Source: Formicarius rufipectus
Taxonomy: Eukaryota > Chordata > Aves > Passeriformes > Formicariidae
NCBI GenBank assembly: GCA_013399695.1
Contig: VXAU01001255.1
Span: 94,620 to 158,619 of the forward strand
Length of the DNA stretch: 64,000 bases
Direction: 5' to 3'
Shown in pieces: positions 9,304-22,460 of this stretch. The notes under the pieces were generated by a model. It was given only the letters and a program-made list of their open reading frames with translations. It made no database searches and was not told where the DNA came from. Within the stretch, counting starts at the first letter, position 1. Each line of letters begins with the position of its first letter. The position numbers and the translations under genes were made by a program.

Positions 9304-12300
9304 GAAATATTGCAGTGATAGCAGGAAAATTGTTCAGCGAGGGTCATGATGCGAAATTCACTTCATTCTTAGCAAAAGGTGGAGAAAGTCATCAATAAAG
9401 GCATCAGGGTAAAAATCAGCCATCAAATGGGGACACATAAGGGGCAGTAAGAAAGAAGGACCACAGAAAAAGGTAACAAAGAACAAAGTCAAGGAGAAGA
9501 CCACAATTTGGGCAAAGGCTAAAGATTAAAATCAAAAAGATGTGAGGATGTATTTAAGAGGGTGAGGAAAAACATACTCAAACAATTGAAACAGATAAAC
9601 ACAGCGAGCAGAAATAGTTTAGTTCAGGAAAGTGGTGAGATGAGTGAGGTTCAAAGTTAAAAATATATGAAATTAATCTTAGGCAGAAAGAAAAAAAAGA
9701 ATATTTGATTACTCTATTAGGAAATGTATTTCCTTCCCACAAAATCTAGGCAATGTTGTCTATTTTAGCCATAAATTTAATTTAATTTCAATTTCATCCT
9801 AAAAAACTGTTATAAATTCAACATCTGTTTTGCTGAGTCACTCAAAAAAGAGTGATAAAGCTGTTGCAATTAGCCAAGCTTTACTCAGAGCAGAAATTTG
9901 TTCTGAAATATTTGCACAACTGAGTACCACCAGATGACATTTCATATGCTGTCAAACACCATTTGAAAAGGTGAAAAACAATTAATATCTGATAGAAACA
10001 TTTTTACAGCAAGAATTGAGCAAAACTGAAAATACTCAGATATTGCTCCTAAGGTATACAAGGTAATCTGATGACAATCTGTCAGACACCATGTTTTATT
10101 TGCAAAATTTTATGGAAAACTGCATTTCCTTTTCCTTGTGTGCTTCTTTTCATGGTGACCAGGTAAGAGAGGGGGGACTGAATAGAAGGAACATCCAGAG
10201 GTGTGTTATCAAGATGAACAATAAAAACCTGGAGCTACAGATAGGGCAAGGTTATGAAACATATGGGGAAAAAAATAAAAAATGTTAATCATTTGTTTCC
10301 CTTCCAAAGGAGATGAAGAAAAATTATCTGTATGGATCAAGTGAGTATGTTGGTAATAAACCAGCTGAAGATCCCAAACCTTGGGATAAGCTCTGCAGCC
10401 TCAGTCCTACAATGTTTTCCTAAAAGTCTGTCTCTTCCAGAGAACCATTAGCATTAATATTCCACTCTGGTTTTGCTTTCCTCTGCAGTAACCATCTAGA
10501 GGAAGGTGAAGATGAAAAATACTGCCCAGAACAGATGTGAAAAGAAAGCCACACAAATTTTGTTTTATATTTTCAATTTCAATATCACTGCTGTTTTTCT
10601 TTCATCTTACAAAAGGGTTGATTAGTCAGGTAAATTATTAAAGTTAATTAATCATTTCATACCAACTGATAGTCCAGTCCTAGCAGTTGTTTAAGGAGAG
10701 ATAGAGTGGTAGGTAAATCAGAGGAAAACTTTGACAAAAGTTGTCCAGAGGACAGTCAAAGGAGACAAAAGACATCTGTTGCCTTTTCTACTTTTATTGG
10801 AGTAAAACTTGTGGTTAGCCCTGCACTTCATCCCCTGACCTTGAGTTTTGAACTGAATCTTTTCTCTCTGCTCTGATCATTACCAATTTTCTCCTTAAGT
10901 AAATTAATAATTCCTGTTAAAATAGGTTATAAATATTGTAATATAAAATATATTGTACCCACTTATTCTTTAAAAACACAATGGACCAAACCCACTTTTT
11001 AAAAAGCAAGAGAGAACAAGTATTAATCAGCATGCAAGAATAGTTGAATTATAGGGGATACCTTCATTAACCATTTAAAATAAAAATAATAATAATAAAA
11101 AGTAGAATAATACAGTAGATTTAATCCCTAGATCTCAAAAAATGCTCTGATTAACAACATGAATAAATTATTAAAACAACTGAAAACACCAGTCCTATCC
11201 TAAGAAGCTGGTTAGTGTTGGCTTCTGAGTTAGCCATTTTCTTTATTTCTCTCCAGGAAAATGTCACATCAAAAGCAGTTATTACCACAACAATTGCATC
11301 ACAAATAAACAATAGTCAATTTAATATATATGTATTTATACATTTATTTGTAGGCATCTATCTACCTACACTAAAATATAGTGTTTTGGGTTTGTGAGTG
11401 CAAAAGACATTGCAGTGTTTCTATTCCTCTGGATGCAGTAACTGAAATATTAACTGTTACTAACTAGTGGTTAATACAACCTCCCTGGATGTTGTATCTT
11501 TCCCCCACTTTTGTCAGGAGATAGTTTTATTTTCCACTGTGTAAGATTTTGTTCTGAGCATATTACATATTACATTGACTAGAGAATTTTCCTCTTTTGT
11601 AAAAGGAAAATATACCAACTCCCACAAATTCATTTTCAAAATCGTTGTTGTATTCAACATCTAATCTGCACTGCCAGAAGGCTCTGTTAATTATTAAAAT
11701 TATTGAAATAATTGCTGATCCTTTATAGATATTAAACACAATTCAGTGCATCATTTATAGCGTCCAAAGCCAGAAGGCAGTAATATATTGTTTAGCCCTT
11801 CATTTTCAACAACATTCACCATGGGATTTCAAATATACCACAGTCCATTAAATAATGCAATAAAGGCAATGTGTGCATGAATAGTTTGAGATTAAAAATA
11901 TTTGGTTTTGATAAATGATGATATTGTTGACCATCTTTTAATGCTGCCTATTTCTCATGTATTGAAATGTCAAATCAAAACCAATGAGAACTTGGAACTC
12001 AAGTCACAACTCAGGCTTTTCAGGGTAGGGGTTTTTTTGGGTTAAGTGTACATAGGTTAAGAGATGTGACAGGGAAGCAGCTTAGTAAAACACAAGAATA
12101 GGGAAACAGGAAATCTTGAGGAAGAGAAAACAGGTCAATAGCAGTGTAGCTTTCGAGAACTGCTTTCTGATGTGTGAACAAAAGAGCAGCAGGAATTCTG
12201 TCTTAAGGTGAAACCATGAGAGTTATGTAGAGAGAATGAGGTTCTGTTGTGATAATCATCTCTTATTTAAAGGCATTGGTCTCACTTAAGTGAGTGTGGG

Positions 12301-12606
12301 AAAAGACACAGCCTTTCACAGGGACTTCTGCACTGTGTCACATCTGCTGAGAGTTGATGAAATTATGAGGTCATCTGATAAGACTCCTCTGGTGATCATG
12401 TGCCAATGTGAGTATCAGTCAATATGTGGAAATATGAAATATTTCAAGCTTCCAAGAAAACAATGTAAGAAGGAAGTCTTAATGGTTTCCCTCAGCCTGA
12501 AAATTGTCCATGTGAATGGAGGTGGGGCCAGAAAGCAAAGTAAGGTTTTTCAGTGTTGCAGTCACCAACAGGATGAGTTTGACCAAATATGAACTTTGAA
12601 GCAGAC
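9304..12606. other. non-coding stretch, no gene seen
   Basis: Nothing recognisable apart from a short ATA repeat near 11083-11098. A 100-residue open frame at 12290-12592 ends just before the next LTR; it resembles no protein I know and has no supporting signals. Confidence 0.55.
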
Positions 12607-13342
12607 TGTGCTGGTTTAGAGTTAAACCGGTAGGAGAAATGAATCCAACTCAGAATAGGATTGCAAGTCAGAATAACAATTCAATAAAAGATCATAAAAT
12701 ACACTGAAACAAAAGGAAAAAATTCGTTTGTGAAAAAAACCCTGGATGTACAGCCCAGCAGGGCATGAGCAGAATGGAGCTCACCAACCCCTGTGCTGAA
12801 TACCACTCAGCCCACCTGAGTTCAAAGTAAGAAGAAAGGAAGAAACCTGCTGGTGAAGATGATGGTTGCAGTCTAGTGGCAGTCTCAGTCTGGTCGAGGC
12901 TCTGCTCCTTCTCTGGATCTGATGAGAGATCCCAGTCCCAAAACTCCAAGCTTATATCTGCTTGGGCTCAGATGGGAACACCCAGTCCCTCCTCCAGGGT
13001 AGAGAGTTTCACAATGGGTGATTTACTCTGTAAGATGAATAATGGCATTTTTTGGTATCCCTGATGACCCATTATCAGGCATGACCCCTTATGTGGGTGT
13101 GAAGGCACTAGTAGCTCCCTGTAGGGAAGTTATCACACCTGAGTCATAGGTGTGAAGACAGGAAACCTTCCTTATCCCACAGAAGTTCCTAAACTCCAGC
13201 TTGTAGCCTGAGGGGTCAGATGTGCCCTGGGCAGCTGCTGCAAATGGGCCACTGTGAGCAGTTCATGAGAAAAATGACATAGAGGGTTTAGAATACACAC
13301 CCACACAGTGACAAACTGATCCTGGCTACTATAACCAGGACA
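12607..13342 (-). mobile_element. avian endogenous retrovirus solo LTR, family B, nearly intact
   Basis: On the plus strand the 736-bp unit begins tgtgctggtt and ends aaccaggaca, so the two termini are a near-perfect 10-bp inverted repeat of TG...CA type. On the minus strand a TATA-type box, cagatataag (12951-12960), sits within a small ccaagc/gcttgg hairpin and is followed by a purine- and GC-richer transcript-leader-like region. I recall this sequence class from bird genomes. No internal retroviral genes flank it, and no exact target duplication is visible beside the termini. Confidence 0.8.
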
Positions 13343-16300
13343 CTGACAATTAAGCATACTAAAGAAATGAACAGGGCAGCAGGAATTCAGTCATAATTCA
13401 GTAATTCAGATAAAACCGAAATATGAAAAAATCACAGAGGGAAATGAAAACATCTGGGAAAAATGAACATAAATAAAGACTGTGAGAAACAGTTTTTTAA
13501 TTAAAGATACTAGGAGACTAATAACACTTTCAGAAAAGACCCACTGATATCTAAAAACAACCAGTAGCTTCCTTTATTAGGATCTTCCACAAGTTATTGG
13601 TGCTAACTTCTGAAAGGACATACTTTTTTTTTTATTCTTTCCTGATAGAGATGCACCTGACTCTGATACATTGCCATTAGTTCTCAACAAGAGTTATATC
13701 ATTAAGCATCTAAGATTTTCTGTCTTGAAGACACTGCAGTTTATTATCATATTTCAATCTTCTGTTTGCTAGATATATTCACAAGCTTAGTTTATTAAGC
13801 CCTTGGAGATTTTTTCTGTAATGGTTTTCTCAACCCACAAATCATTTCTGTATCTTTTTTTCTACAACTTTTGCAATTTTAATTTTTTTTTTTAAAGTAC
13901 AAACAGCAGAGCTAACAACTTTCTAGTATATGCTTCATCATGGTGATATAAAGGGGGTAAAACCTGCACTGTTTATACAGCTGGAGAATTTTTCAGCAAA
14001 CCACACTGCAGCACAGTTCTGAGAGTTCCATGTCCACTGTTTCCCATAAATTTTTTCAGAATTGCTTCTTCCTTGGATCTATTCGTTCAGCAATTTTTAT
14101 AACTTGCCTCCCTTGTCCAGAAGCTAATTGCTGCAATCCAATTTTTATAAGGTCCAAAGTTTGCTGTATTTTAAACCATTGTTGAAGACATCTTATACAG
14201 TTTCATAAGAGGACAGAATGATAATCCCTGGGAAGGGATTCATTTTGCTCATCTGAATCATTTAATTTGAGATGGAATGAGTTGAAATATTGAAAAACCT
14301 TGATGTCAGCTGTATAAATACCATCTGTTTATGTATGGGATACCAACTAATAAAATAGAATACCAACAAAATGAACAGCAGAGCTGTTAAAATACATTAT
14401 TTTCTTATTATTCAGTGTTTGGAAATCATTAGTTGCAATCACTCACATTTTGAAATTTCCCAGAGTAATTCTATAGGAGAATACATTAAGAGAACTTCTC
14501 GATAAGAGAGCACTCATTAAGATTGCCAAAAAAATAACATTCTTATACTAGAAGAGTTGGACTTGTCAGCATTTCTCCAAACCCACATCTCACTTGAAAA
14601 TGAGGCAATCTATTCTGATTGGAATATGATCTCAAGCCACTGTGTTTTACTTTCAGAGGAGCGGGATTATGAGGGTGACTGTAAAACACAAAAAAAGAAA
14701 ACCTTTCTTAGGACTTCATCAAAAATGCAAACTATTGCCGGGATGAATCCATATATCAGTCATATGATATCAACCCAACAGAAGTACTTGCAATCTAAAA
14801 GATAAAAGGAAGACTTTTAGTTTAAAATAATAATTATAACAATAAAAAAATTGGAGTGTCTATATTAGTCAGAGATTCATGAAACTATTTTTCTGTCTTT
14901 TATTTTCAAGTTAGAATTAGGCAGCTTTAATTTATTAGGTACTCTCTCCACAGTTGTACCAAAAATAGCAGACAGCCAAATGAGCAAGATCATCAAATGG
15001 ACAGTGGCAGAATATCTATCTTTATGAATTTTTACTGTCTTCTCAAGTCTGGTTTTCAAGACACAGCTACAAACAATACATAGATTTCATTAAGCTACTC
15101 ATAGAGAACTTAGTGGTGTCTCGTATGTTGTTTTGGAGTTTTGTGATCATAACCAAAAATATATGCTCTCATACCAATTTTAGCTATCTCCAAATATTCA
15201 GTCATGAGGCCTAAATCACTTTTTTTACCTAGTACCCTGTTCTTCTAGAAACAAACAAGTTTTATCAAATAGAATATTTTGTAATACTTAACTTTATCCA
15301 TTACAGTTTATAATGTTATTTTTAGTAAATATTGACCTCATATAATCAAGGTTTGTGTTTCATAGAACAAATATTTGTCAATCTTTAATAAACATTTTGC
15401 ATTTTAATGATCAGGAAAGAATTGTTCACCATTTATTCTAAAAGACTACATAATAATTCTTGAATACAAGTCTTAGCAGTTTTATTACAGTCCATTTTGC
15501 CTTATGCATCATATGTTTTTTTTTTCAATTTTCACAATTAGGGATAGTAATGCCAAATTAATTGTTTGAATCTACTTACCAGATTAATTAATGCCCCTGT
15601 AATGCCCTTCTCCTCTTCACAGACCCTTTTCTGAAAGTCTTACTTTGCAAAGCAGCTTGTGAACTTGAATTATCTTGTCCTCAGTCCTGTATATATACTG
15701 AGCGAAAAAACAAAGCAAACCCTTGCTGAGGTCCTTAAAGAAGAAGGCAGTCTTGGTGGTAAAAGTGATTTGACCCAGAGACAAATACTAAATCATAGAC
15801 TATTTAATGCATCTTAACCTTGATTCTTACTGCCTTTTTGAAAGTCTATAGTAATACTGAACTGTGCTACTGTTGTGACAGGTGTGGGTTTCATAGTTCT
15901 TCTAAATTGTAAAAGTTACACTAATACTAAGGTTTGTCAGTTTGGACATATTTGAAACCAGCCAAAATGGTTGCATGTCATCATTTATCATTTTTGCCAG
16001 AAAAGAAAAACATAACCTCATGTGACATCCTGGTTTTTAACCCTGGATATGCTGCCATCTCTTCTCTGCCTGCATGTCTAGTAGTTTCAGCTGATTCACC
16101 TGAGATACGTGGATCTAAATCCTTCCTGGATCCTGCTAATAATCTGGATGGCATCAAACAGCATGACTGAATCAAGATATTTACAGTTACATCTGTCTTC
16201 TGTTTTGGTTCCCTCCAGAGTATTTTAAAGACAAGGTGAAATGTGACTGGCTTCCAAATCCCAGATATTCTATGATCAGTACCATAGTTCTCCTGATGTT

Positions 16301-16524
16301 TCACAAAGTTGTGGGATTCATGCTGGAAATAACTGTGGTTTTGTTGATATGAGCTGGAGGTGATACCAAGCATCAGGTATATGTATCTTCAGAATATGGT
16401 GTATTACTTAACAGTAAGATTCAAATTACTCATTTGCTACCATTCTAAAGAGTCAGATATGTCAGATAGGGAGGATCACCAATGACCATTCCCACAAAAT
16501 AAGTAATTTATTTGTTATTTATAT

Positions 16525-16558
<34 letters not shown>

Positions 16559-19205
16559 ATTACCATAACAAACTCTTCACAGTATCTATAATGTATTCTA
16601 GTCATGGCTACACTTCTTCCTTTCTGACTCCCAGATTACACATAAACAACTTCTTTTACAATGTCCCGAGCACATCCCTTCCCAAAACACTGAAATGGAA
16701 CTCTTTCGTCTCTTCCAACTTATCCCAACTCTTAACAGTCTTTTAATGCTCTGAGTAAGATACTGAGAGAATGTATTTTGAAATATCAGCAAAATAACTT
16801 ATTCTTGTCTAAATAGCATGGAGACTTATAAAAAACTTACAAAAAATAATTAAAACCCAACTCAAACCAAAGAAAAGGTATCCCAATGCCTCACTGAAAT
16901 AATGTGTAAGATGACAAATAAAACTCTTATCAACATCTTGAATGTGGTTCAAGCTGGTGTTTTTTTCCCCCTGAAAACATTTTCTGATTTCAGAAGAATG
17001 CTCTCCTACTTTGTTCTTCATTTAAACTACCTTTAAAGCTACATTTGCAGTAATTAAAAAATTCATTAAAATAAGAATTTTTGTGAATTATTGTGACTCC
17101 TTATTACCTTCTTGAATTTGGGAGGATAAAAGAATCATTAAACCCAAGATTGTGTAAACATTTCTGATTCCACACTGCTTTATCCCTACTTTGGATAGAA
17201 AAAGGAATACTTAACAGAAAAAAATCTAGATAGTTTGAAAGCTCTTTTTAGGCATATTGTGACAGAAATGAACAACTTTGTCTTTTACAGATACCTTTAC
17301 CTTCTTGTTAGCTTATGAAATTGTTTGTTAACCCATCCTAAGTACTGTAGTACCAGATTAAAACTTCCCATCTGTTTCAGTCCACTTCTGTAATAGCCTT
17401 TATGGCTCTTAAGTATTCACAGTGTTAGTGAGAGGAATCACCTCGTTAAGAGAACAGACCTTTTGTACCAGATTTTATATCTAATTGTGTACAATATGTG
17501 CAGAAAGTGAGGAGAGCAACTCTTTTTCTTTTTTTTTTTTTTTTAATCTTATCTTCATACACAGTGGTTTGGATCTACTGCAATAGCTAAGTCGCATGTT
17601 ATCAATATGCAGCACCAAGAAGAAATTAAATAAATTCTGCATGTTTATGTGACTTTATACATGTAGGCCCTGACAAGGTAGGATCATTACCTTAAAATTC
17701 AGAATCCCTTAGAAACAGAAGTCAAGCCAGTCTCTCCCTGCCAACGGTGTCTTACTTTCATACCTGTTGCAACAATTTGCTGTGAGTCACCATGACATGA
17801 GTTAGTAACAAAAAGAAATAACATTGTCTGCAGATAATTCTTTCTCATTATTGAAATTTTCCCCTTCATGATATATTTAGTCTTCTGGTAACTGGAGGAA
17901 TTTAACTACAATTTTCTCTAAGGCAGGAAACATCAAGATTAGCTTTGAGAAGGTAAGTCGACAACATGATGATGAATTTGACTGAGGATAATGTCTTGTA
18001 TGTACATCAAACACGAGGGAACTAATTAGTCTGAGCAAACATATGACATGAGTCAGGGGGATTCTTTATACTCCCTTATAGGGGAAAAGAAATATTAAAT
18101 TACTCTTACTGTAGTCTGATCTATTAACTTCTACAACCATTATTAGATCCTTAGTCTGCTGTTCCTTCTGTTATTTCCCTTGTTGGATGTCTGTTTAAAG
18201 ACATGCAGGGTTCCTGGTAGGGAGAAGAGCTGCCTCAGTCTGACATACACAGAGGAATGACAGGTAATAATCATGGGATTTCTACCAGTACATTAGTCAG
18301 CCACAGACATGAGAGTTTCTGAGCATAAGCACCCTAAAATATAAATGTGTTTTAATAATGCACTAAAGTGCTGTCATTAATATGGGTAGAGCATAAAAAT
18401 ACTACTGGAAATATTTTATTAATTTTTTTCCTGAAATTGCTATTTCAAGAGTTACTGTTTCCGTGGTGACACATTCTATTATTAATAAAGTCTAATGATA
18501 TTTTGTCATTCATTCAGTTTTAGACAGCATAGAGTTAATCCTCCTGATCATTAGTCCTACCTCATGGCAATTTCTGAGCAGTTAAAAGGCACATGCACGG
18601 AAATTAAAAGCTATTGATCAATATGTTTTAGGTATTTGTCATGGAAATAAGTTCAGGCTTGCAGATTTAGGCTCAACAATTATGTAGAGCAGACATAAGC
18701 ACCCAACCCTACCAGCTGTGTCTTTGCTGAACACCATATTCCTTTATACATTTTCCATTTTTCATACCTTTGACAGATGAATGTTGAAATGATTGTGGGT
18801 TTCTTTTCCAGATTACGAAAGAGATCATTATACATTCAGTGTGATGGAAACTTCTATCAACCTGGGAGGATTTAGCATGTAATAAATCCATATTTTAAGG
18901 CATAAATTGCATTCTGAATGCAGAATATGGAAAATACATCATAGATTACACTTCTCTGTCTTCGACAGAAGCAGTTTTCAACTGTTCTTAGACAAGATGA
19001 AACAATATCTAAATACATTCAATACAGTGGTAATAATAAATTCAGGCTTTTTGATCTTTAGCATTCACTGCCTTGGTCTATGTGGTTATTAAAATATCAG
19101 TCACAGTAAAATATCTTGATAAGTAGTCATAAAATTGAAAATTCAGTGGGATTCTTGAACACTGAGAAGTATCTGCCCTATTCTTTTGAAATAGTTATAT
19201 AGAAG
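13343..19205. other. long non-coding AT-rich stretch
   Basis: Holds several T runs (near 13624, 13880 and 17523-17544) and an AT palindrome listed separately. A 130-residue minus-strand open frame at 15981-16373 overlaps a 78-residue plus-strand one at 15934-16170; neither is recognisable. No RNA gene, LTR or CR1 was seen. Confidence 0.55.
16523..16560. repeat. 38-bp perfect palindrome around an (AT)14 run
   Basis: ataacata at the left end and tatgttat at the right end are exact reverse complements, and everything between them is alternating AT (16528-16555), so the whole block is self-complementary. It is likely to extrude as a cruciform and to vary in length. Confidence 0.9.
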
Positions 19206-19684
19206 TGTGATGGTCAGGGAAACACAATCTTCATTTTGGGGGGCAGAGATGTTTATTGAAGTTACATGATACAATATATAGGTTCAGCAAGTAAATATTC
19301 ATCTCAGGGGCTGGTTTTAAGCTAAAGGATGGGAGGAGATATTACAATTAAGAGAATACATTATGTTTAATATGGAAGAGCTCAGGAATGCAAGGTTAAT
19401 GAACACGAGACAGAAGAAACAAAGGGATTGATAAAGGGAGTCTCCATCTGGGCTAGGGAGTACACAGAAACCACAAATCTTGTCAACTGCAGGCAGCTTG
19501 GAGATATTGTGGTAGCAGATGTCTGCAGGCTGAATTAAGTTTTATCAGACCAGGGACACACTCAGGACCCTTTCCCAAGGTTTAGTTGACATTCTAGAGA
19601 GGCCCGTTGCTGCCAAATTGGTTTCAGTCTCCTTATAGAAGTATATATGCAAGGTTTTAACTATAGAAGATGCCATTTTCTTAC
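19206..19684 (-). mobile_element. probable endogenous retrovirus solo LTR
   Basis: On the minus strand the segment starts tgtaagaaaatggc and ends gaccatcaca, the TG...CA form of an LTR. An AATAAA signal (complement at 19252-19257) lies about 46 nt before the end, and a TATATA (19275-19280) lies just upstream of that. The composition is richer in GC than its surroundings. It differs from the other LTR families here and has no adjoining retroviral genes. I see no exact target duplication, so the call is tentative. Confidence 0.5.
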
Positions 19685-20263
19685 AACCATAACTATTCCA
19701 AGCTTGCCAAAGTCCTTTAATACAACTCTGGGAGTACTAGTTTAAATTTGAGTCATTTCAATGCACATTCTAAGTTCCTTCATCCTTATGATTTGCTTTA
19801 AAGGACTGTCCATGAAATATCCTTGGAAAGATTTGTTGTAGTGAAGTATTAAGAAACAGCAGAGTGAAAATAAATCTGGCATATTAGCTTTCCAAGTTTC
19901 CTCCTTATTCCACTCTGTAGTTTTTCCTCAAACATGAAAAAAATCACCTTATCTTCTATACCTCAAAAAATCTATTCATTTGACCAAATACATCAGGATA
20001 AAAATCTTTTATAATTGCTACTGTTTGACATGAAATCTTAGTTTTCTTGATTTCACATTATACCTTGAAACCTCTGTTACAAATAAATAATTTCTTCCTT
20101 TCTGTTTGTTTGACTGATCTAGTGACTAATGTTGTCTGATTGGAAATAGGAAAGACAGAGAATGTTTTTGGTTTTTGATTGTCCTTTCCAATGCATTTTA
20201 CTCTTTGTGAAAATTTTAAGGTGTGCAGGCAAAACTTGGTGGTTTCTGTGTCATGTACTTAAT

Positions 20264-20352
20264 GTTTCTCAGACTTTGCTCTGTGGGTCCCCAGATTATT
20301 TAAAAATATTTTAAGTGCCACACGTAGATGTTTGAAGCAATGCTTGAGAAAC
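20264..20352. repeat. MITE-like unit with imperfect 17-bp terminal inverted repeats
   Basis: gtttctcagactttgct (20264-20280) and the reverse complement of 20336-20352 (gtttctcaagcattgct) agree apart from a small offset in the middle. The left end with gctctgtgggtcccc following resembles the tips of old hAT-type DNA transposons (ttctcaaactttt...tgggcccc). There is no room for a transposase and no clear 8-bp target duplication, so it would be a non-autonomous relic. Confidence 0.4.
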
Positions 20353-21137
20353 GTGTGTTAAATATGAACTACCATAAACCCTCTGGTGAAGCATTTGGCA
20401 TGTTTCACATTCCCAAGACTAGCTGGCTTATTCCTGATCGGACACTGACAGTTTCTTGAAGCCAGATGTTAGTTCCATGGATTTTCTTCTGTAAAATATC
20501 ACATCTGTAAATTATCTGTCATGAAAATCAACAGCAATTATACGCAATTTGCCACATTGCCAGGAAAAGATTACCCTTGTCTATGAAACTGCAAAACTTA
20601 AAATCCCAGACCTATTATACCTCCAGGTACATGGCAAAAATTATGCAAATGCATTCAATTTGAAGCAAACTGAATTTTGGAGAGATAAATAATTGTTCTC
20701 CCAATACATGACAGACTCTTCATGGTAGAATTATTATTGTTCAGGGCTGCCAACTCTCTTTAAAATGTATATCCTGGATTACTGAATTACACTTTAGTAG
20801 CAGATGAATATAATACTTGTCCAAAATAGCATAGTCCATATTGCCATCTGGACAAAATTATTAACTTCTTTGGGGAAAAAAGTGTGAAAACCAAGATTTT
20901 ATTTTTTTAATCCCTACACGCCAACATTTTAATGCTGTCATTTAGATACAGAAGAGTTTTGTAAATAACTGATTTAACTTTTTGTAGAACTAAAGTGGTA
21001 AATGAAACACAAAGGTAAAGTGTGGTGTAGAAACAAACAGTAGAAGTTAGAATGAATAAGAGAAGCCATAAGAGTAAAACTCCTAATATTGGTAAAAATA
21101 ACAACTTATGAACTGGTTCCCACTGAAGCTTATACTA

Positions 21138-21290
21138 CAAAAAAAACCACAAACAAACAAAAAAACCCACAATAAAAAAAAAATAAAACCCCTCAATAAA
21201 AACAAACAAACAGAAAAAAAATCAAACAAAACTAAAAATCAACATACAAACAAACAAAAAATCTCTCAAAAAAAAACCCTCAGTAATTTG
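21138..21290. repeat. A/C-rich low-complexity block
   Basis: Runs of A broken by C, including caaacaaa units. It creates a lysine/asparagine-rich open frame (21108-21515) that is not a gene. Confidence 0.85.
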
Positions 21291-22407
21291 GACCTACCTG
21301 TAATGAAAGACAGAGCAGCTAGTTTGAAGGGAAATGTAACTGAAGACCATCCTCAAACCGGTACTTCTAATAACACGCTGCTTCCATGCAAGAATCCTCT
21401 ACTGCCTAATGTGACACAAATCTTACTATTTTGCAAGCCCAATGGAACTCTTCAAAAAGATTTCTTATGTCCTTCACATCCCCTTTTCCTAGCAAAGACA
21501 GAGTTTTTTGTTTAATCAGATGAACTGTTAATCACTGGTTAATTAATTCAGTTGCAGAAATCCTATTTTGCTTTGAGTCCTACAATATAAAATTATATTT
21601 AAATCTTTTGGGGCAGAGGAGCAAAACACTGTTCATGCAGCAATTAAATCTTACAGGAGAACTAAGAGACTCAGTATTGTGGTGGCATCTTTCCTAGGTG
21701 GGATTTATAGTCCATATTTTTCTGTTATCCTTAAGAAAATGAAAGCTTGCTCCAGTTATAATAGAGAAATAATTAAATTACTTTCTATCCAACTGTGAAT
21801 TCTTTGTAAGTATTAGCTAATATTTGTTTATTTATTAGTGGCTTTTCCATGAGAATAGGAACTCCATGAAGTATCTTCTACTTCCTTCTGCAGGAGGAAG
21901 GGCAAGGAAATAGTTTCAGTCGCAAAGTAATACACACAAAATCTTGGGAATAGTAGCTGTCTGGATGTTTTCAGGTTTTACCCCACTCAGATCTCATGGT
22001 AACTATTGTATTGTCCTAAAAAGGTAACTCAAAGTTCATTTTGAGTTTTGAGAAGCTGCTCCTGCAGATGATGATTTTCATGTTGGATGCTTTCTAATGT
22101 AAGTAAAAAACCCTCTAGTATAAAGTTCTGTGGTGATTTTTGTGTAGGAACAACTTTTACCTCTTCAAATATAGAACTGTAAAATACATTACCAGCTATC
22201 TAACTATTGTGTAGCTTGTTGTATGTAACAGTAATTGAATGAAGTAGAAATAACTGACCTTGACAGAGGTATATATATGCTGGTAGGCCTAACAGGCTCC
22301 ATACAAAGGCGTCAGAGATTGGTCTGAACTGTAGTTCCAGTGGGCACAGAGGAGTGGAAGTACCTCACTGTCTATAGACAGACTTGATTTTATATAAATA
22401 TATATAT

Positions 22408-22460
22408 AAAATTTTTATATTTTAATTCTTNNNNNNNAAAATTTTTATATTTTAATTCTT
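22408..22460. other. assembly gap flanked by an exact 23-bp duplication
   Basis: The 23 bases at 22408-22430 are repeated exactly at 22438-22460 with only seven Ns (22431-22437) between them. This is what two unmerged overlapping contig ends look like, so one copy is probably artificial. Confidence 0.9.

Noticed and set aside
12290..12592. 100-residue open frame ending beside an LTR
   Set aside because: No domain, no similarity that I recognise to retroviral proteins, and no second LTR to the left that would make it internal provirus sequence.
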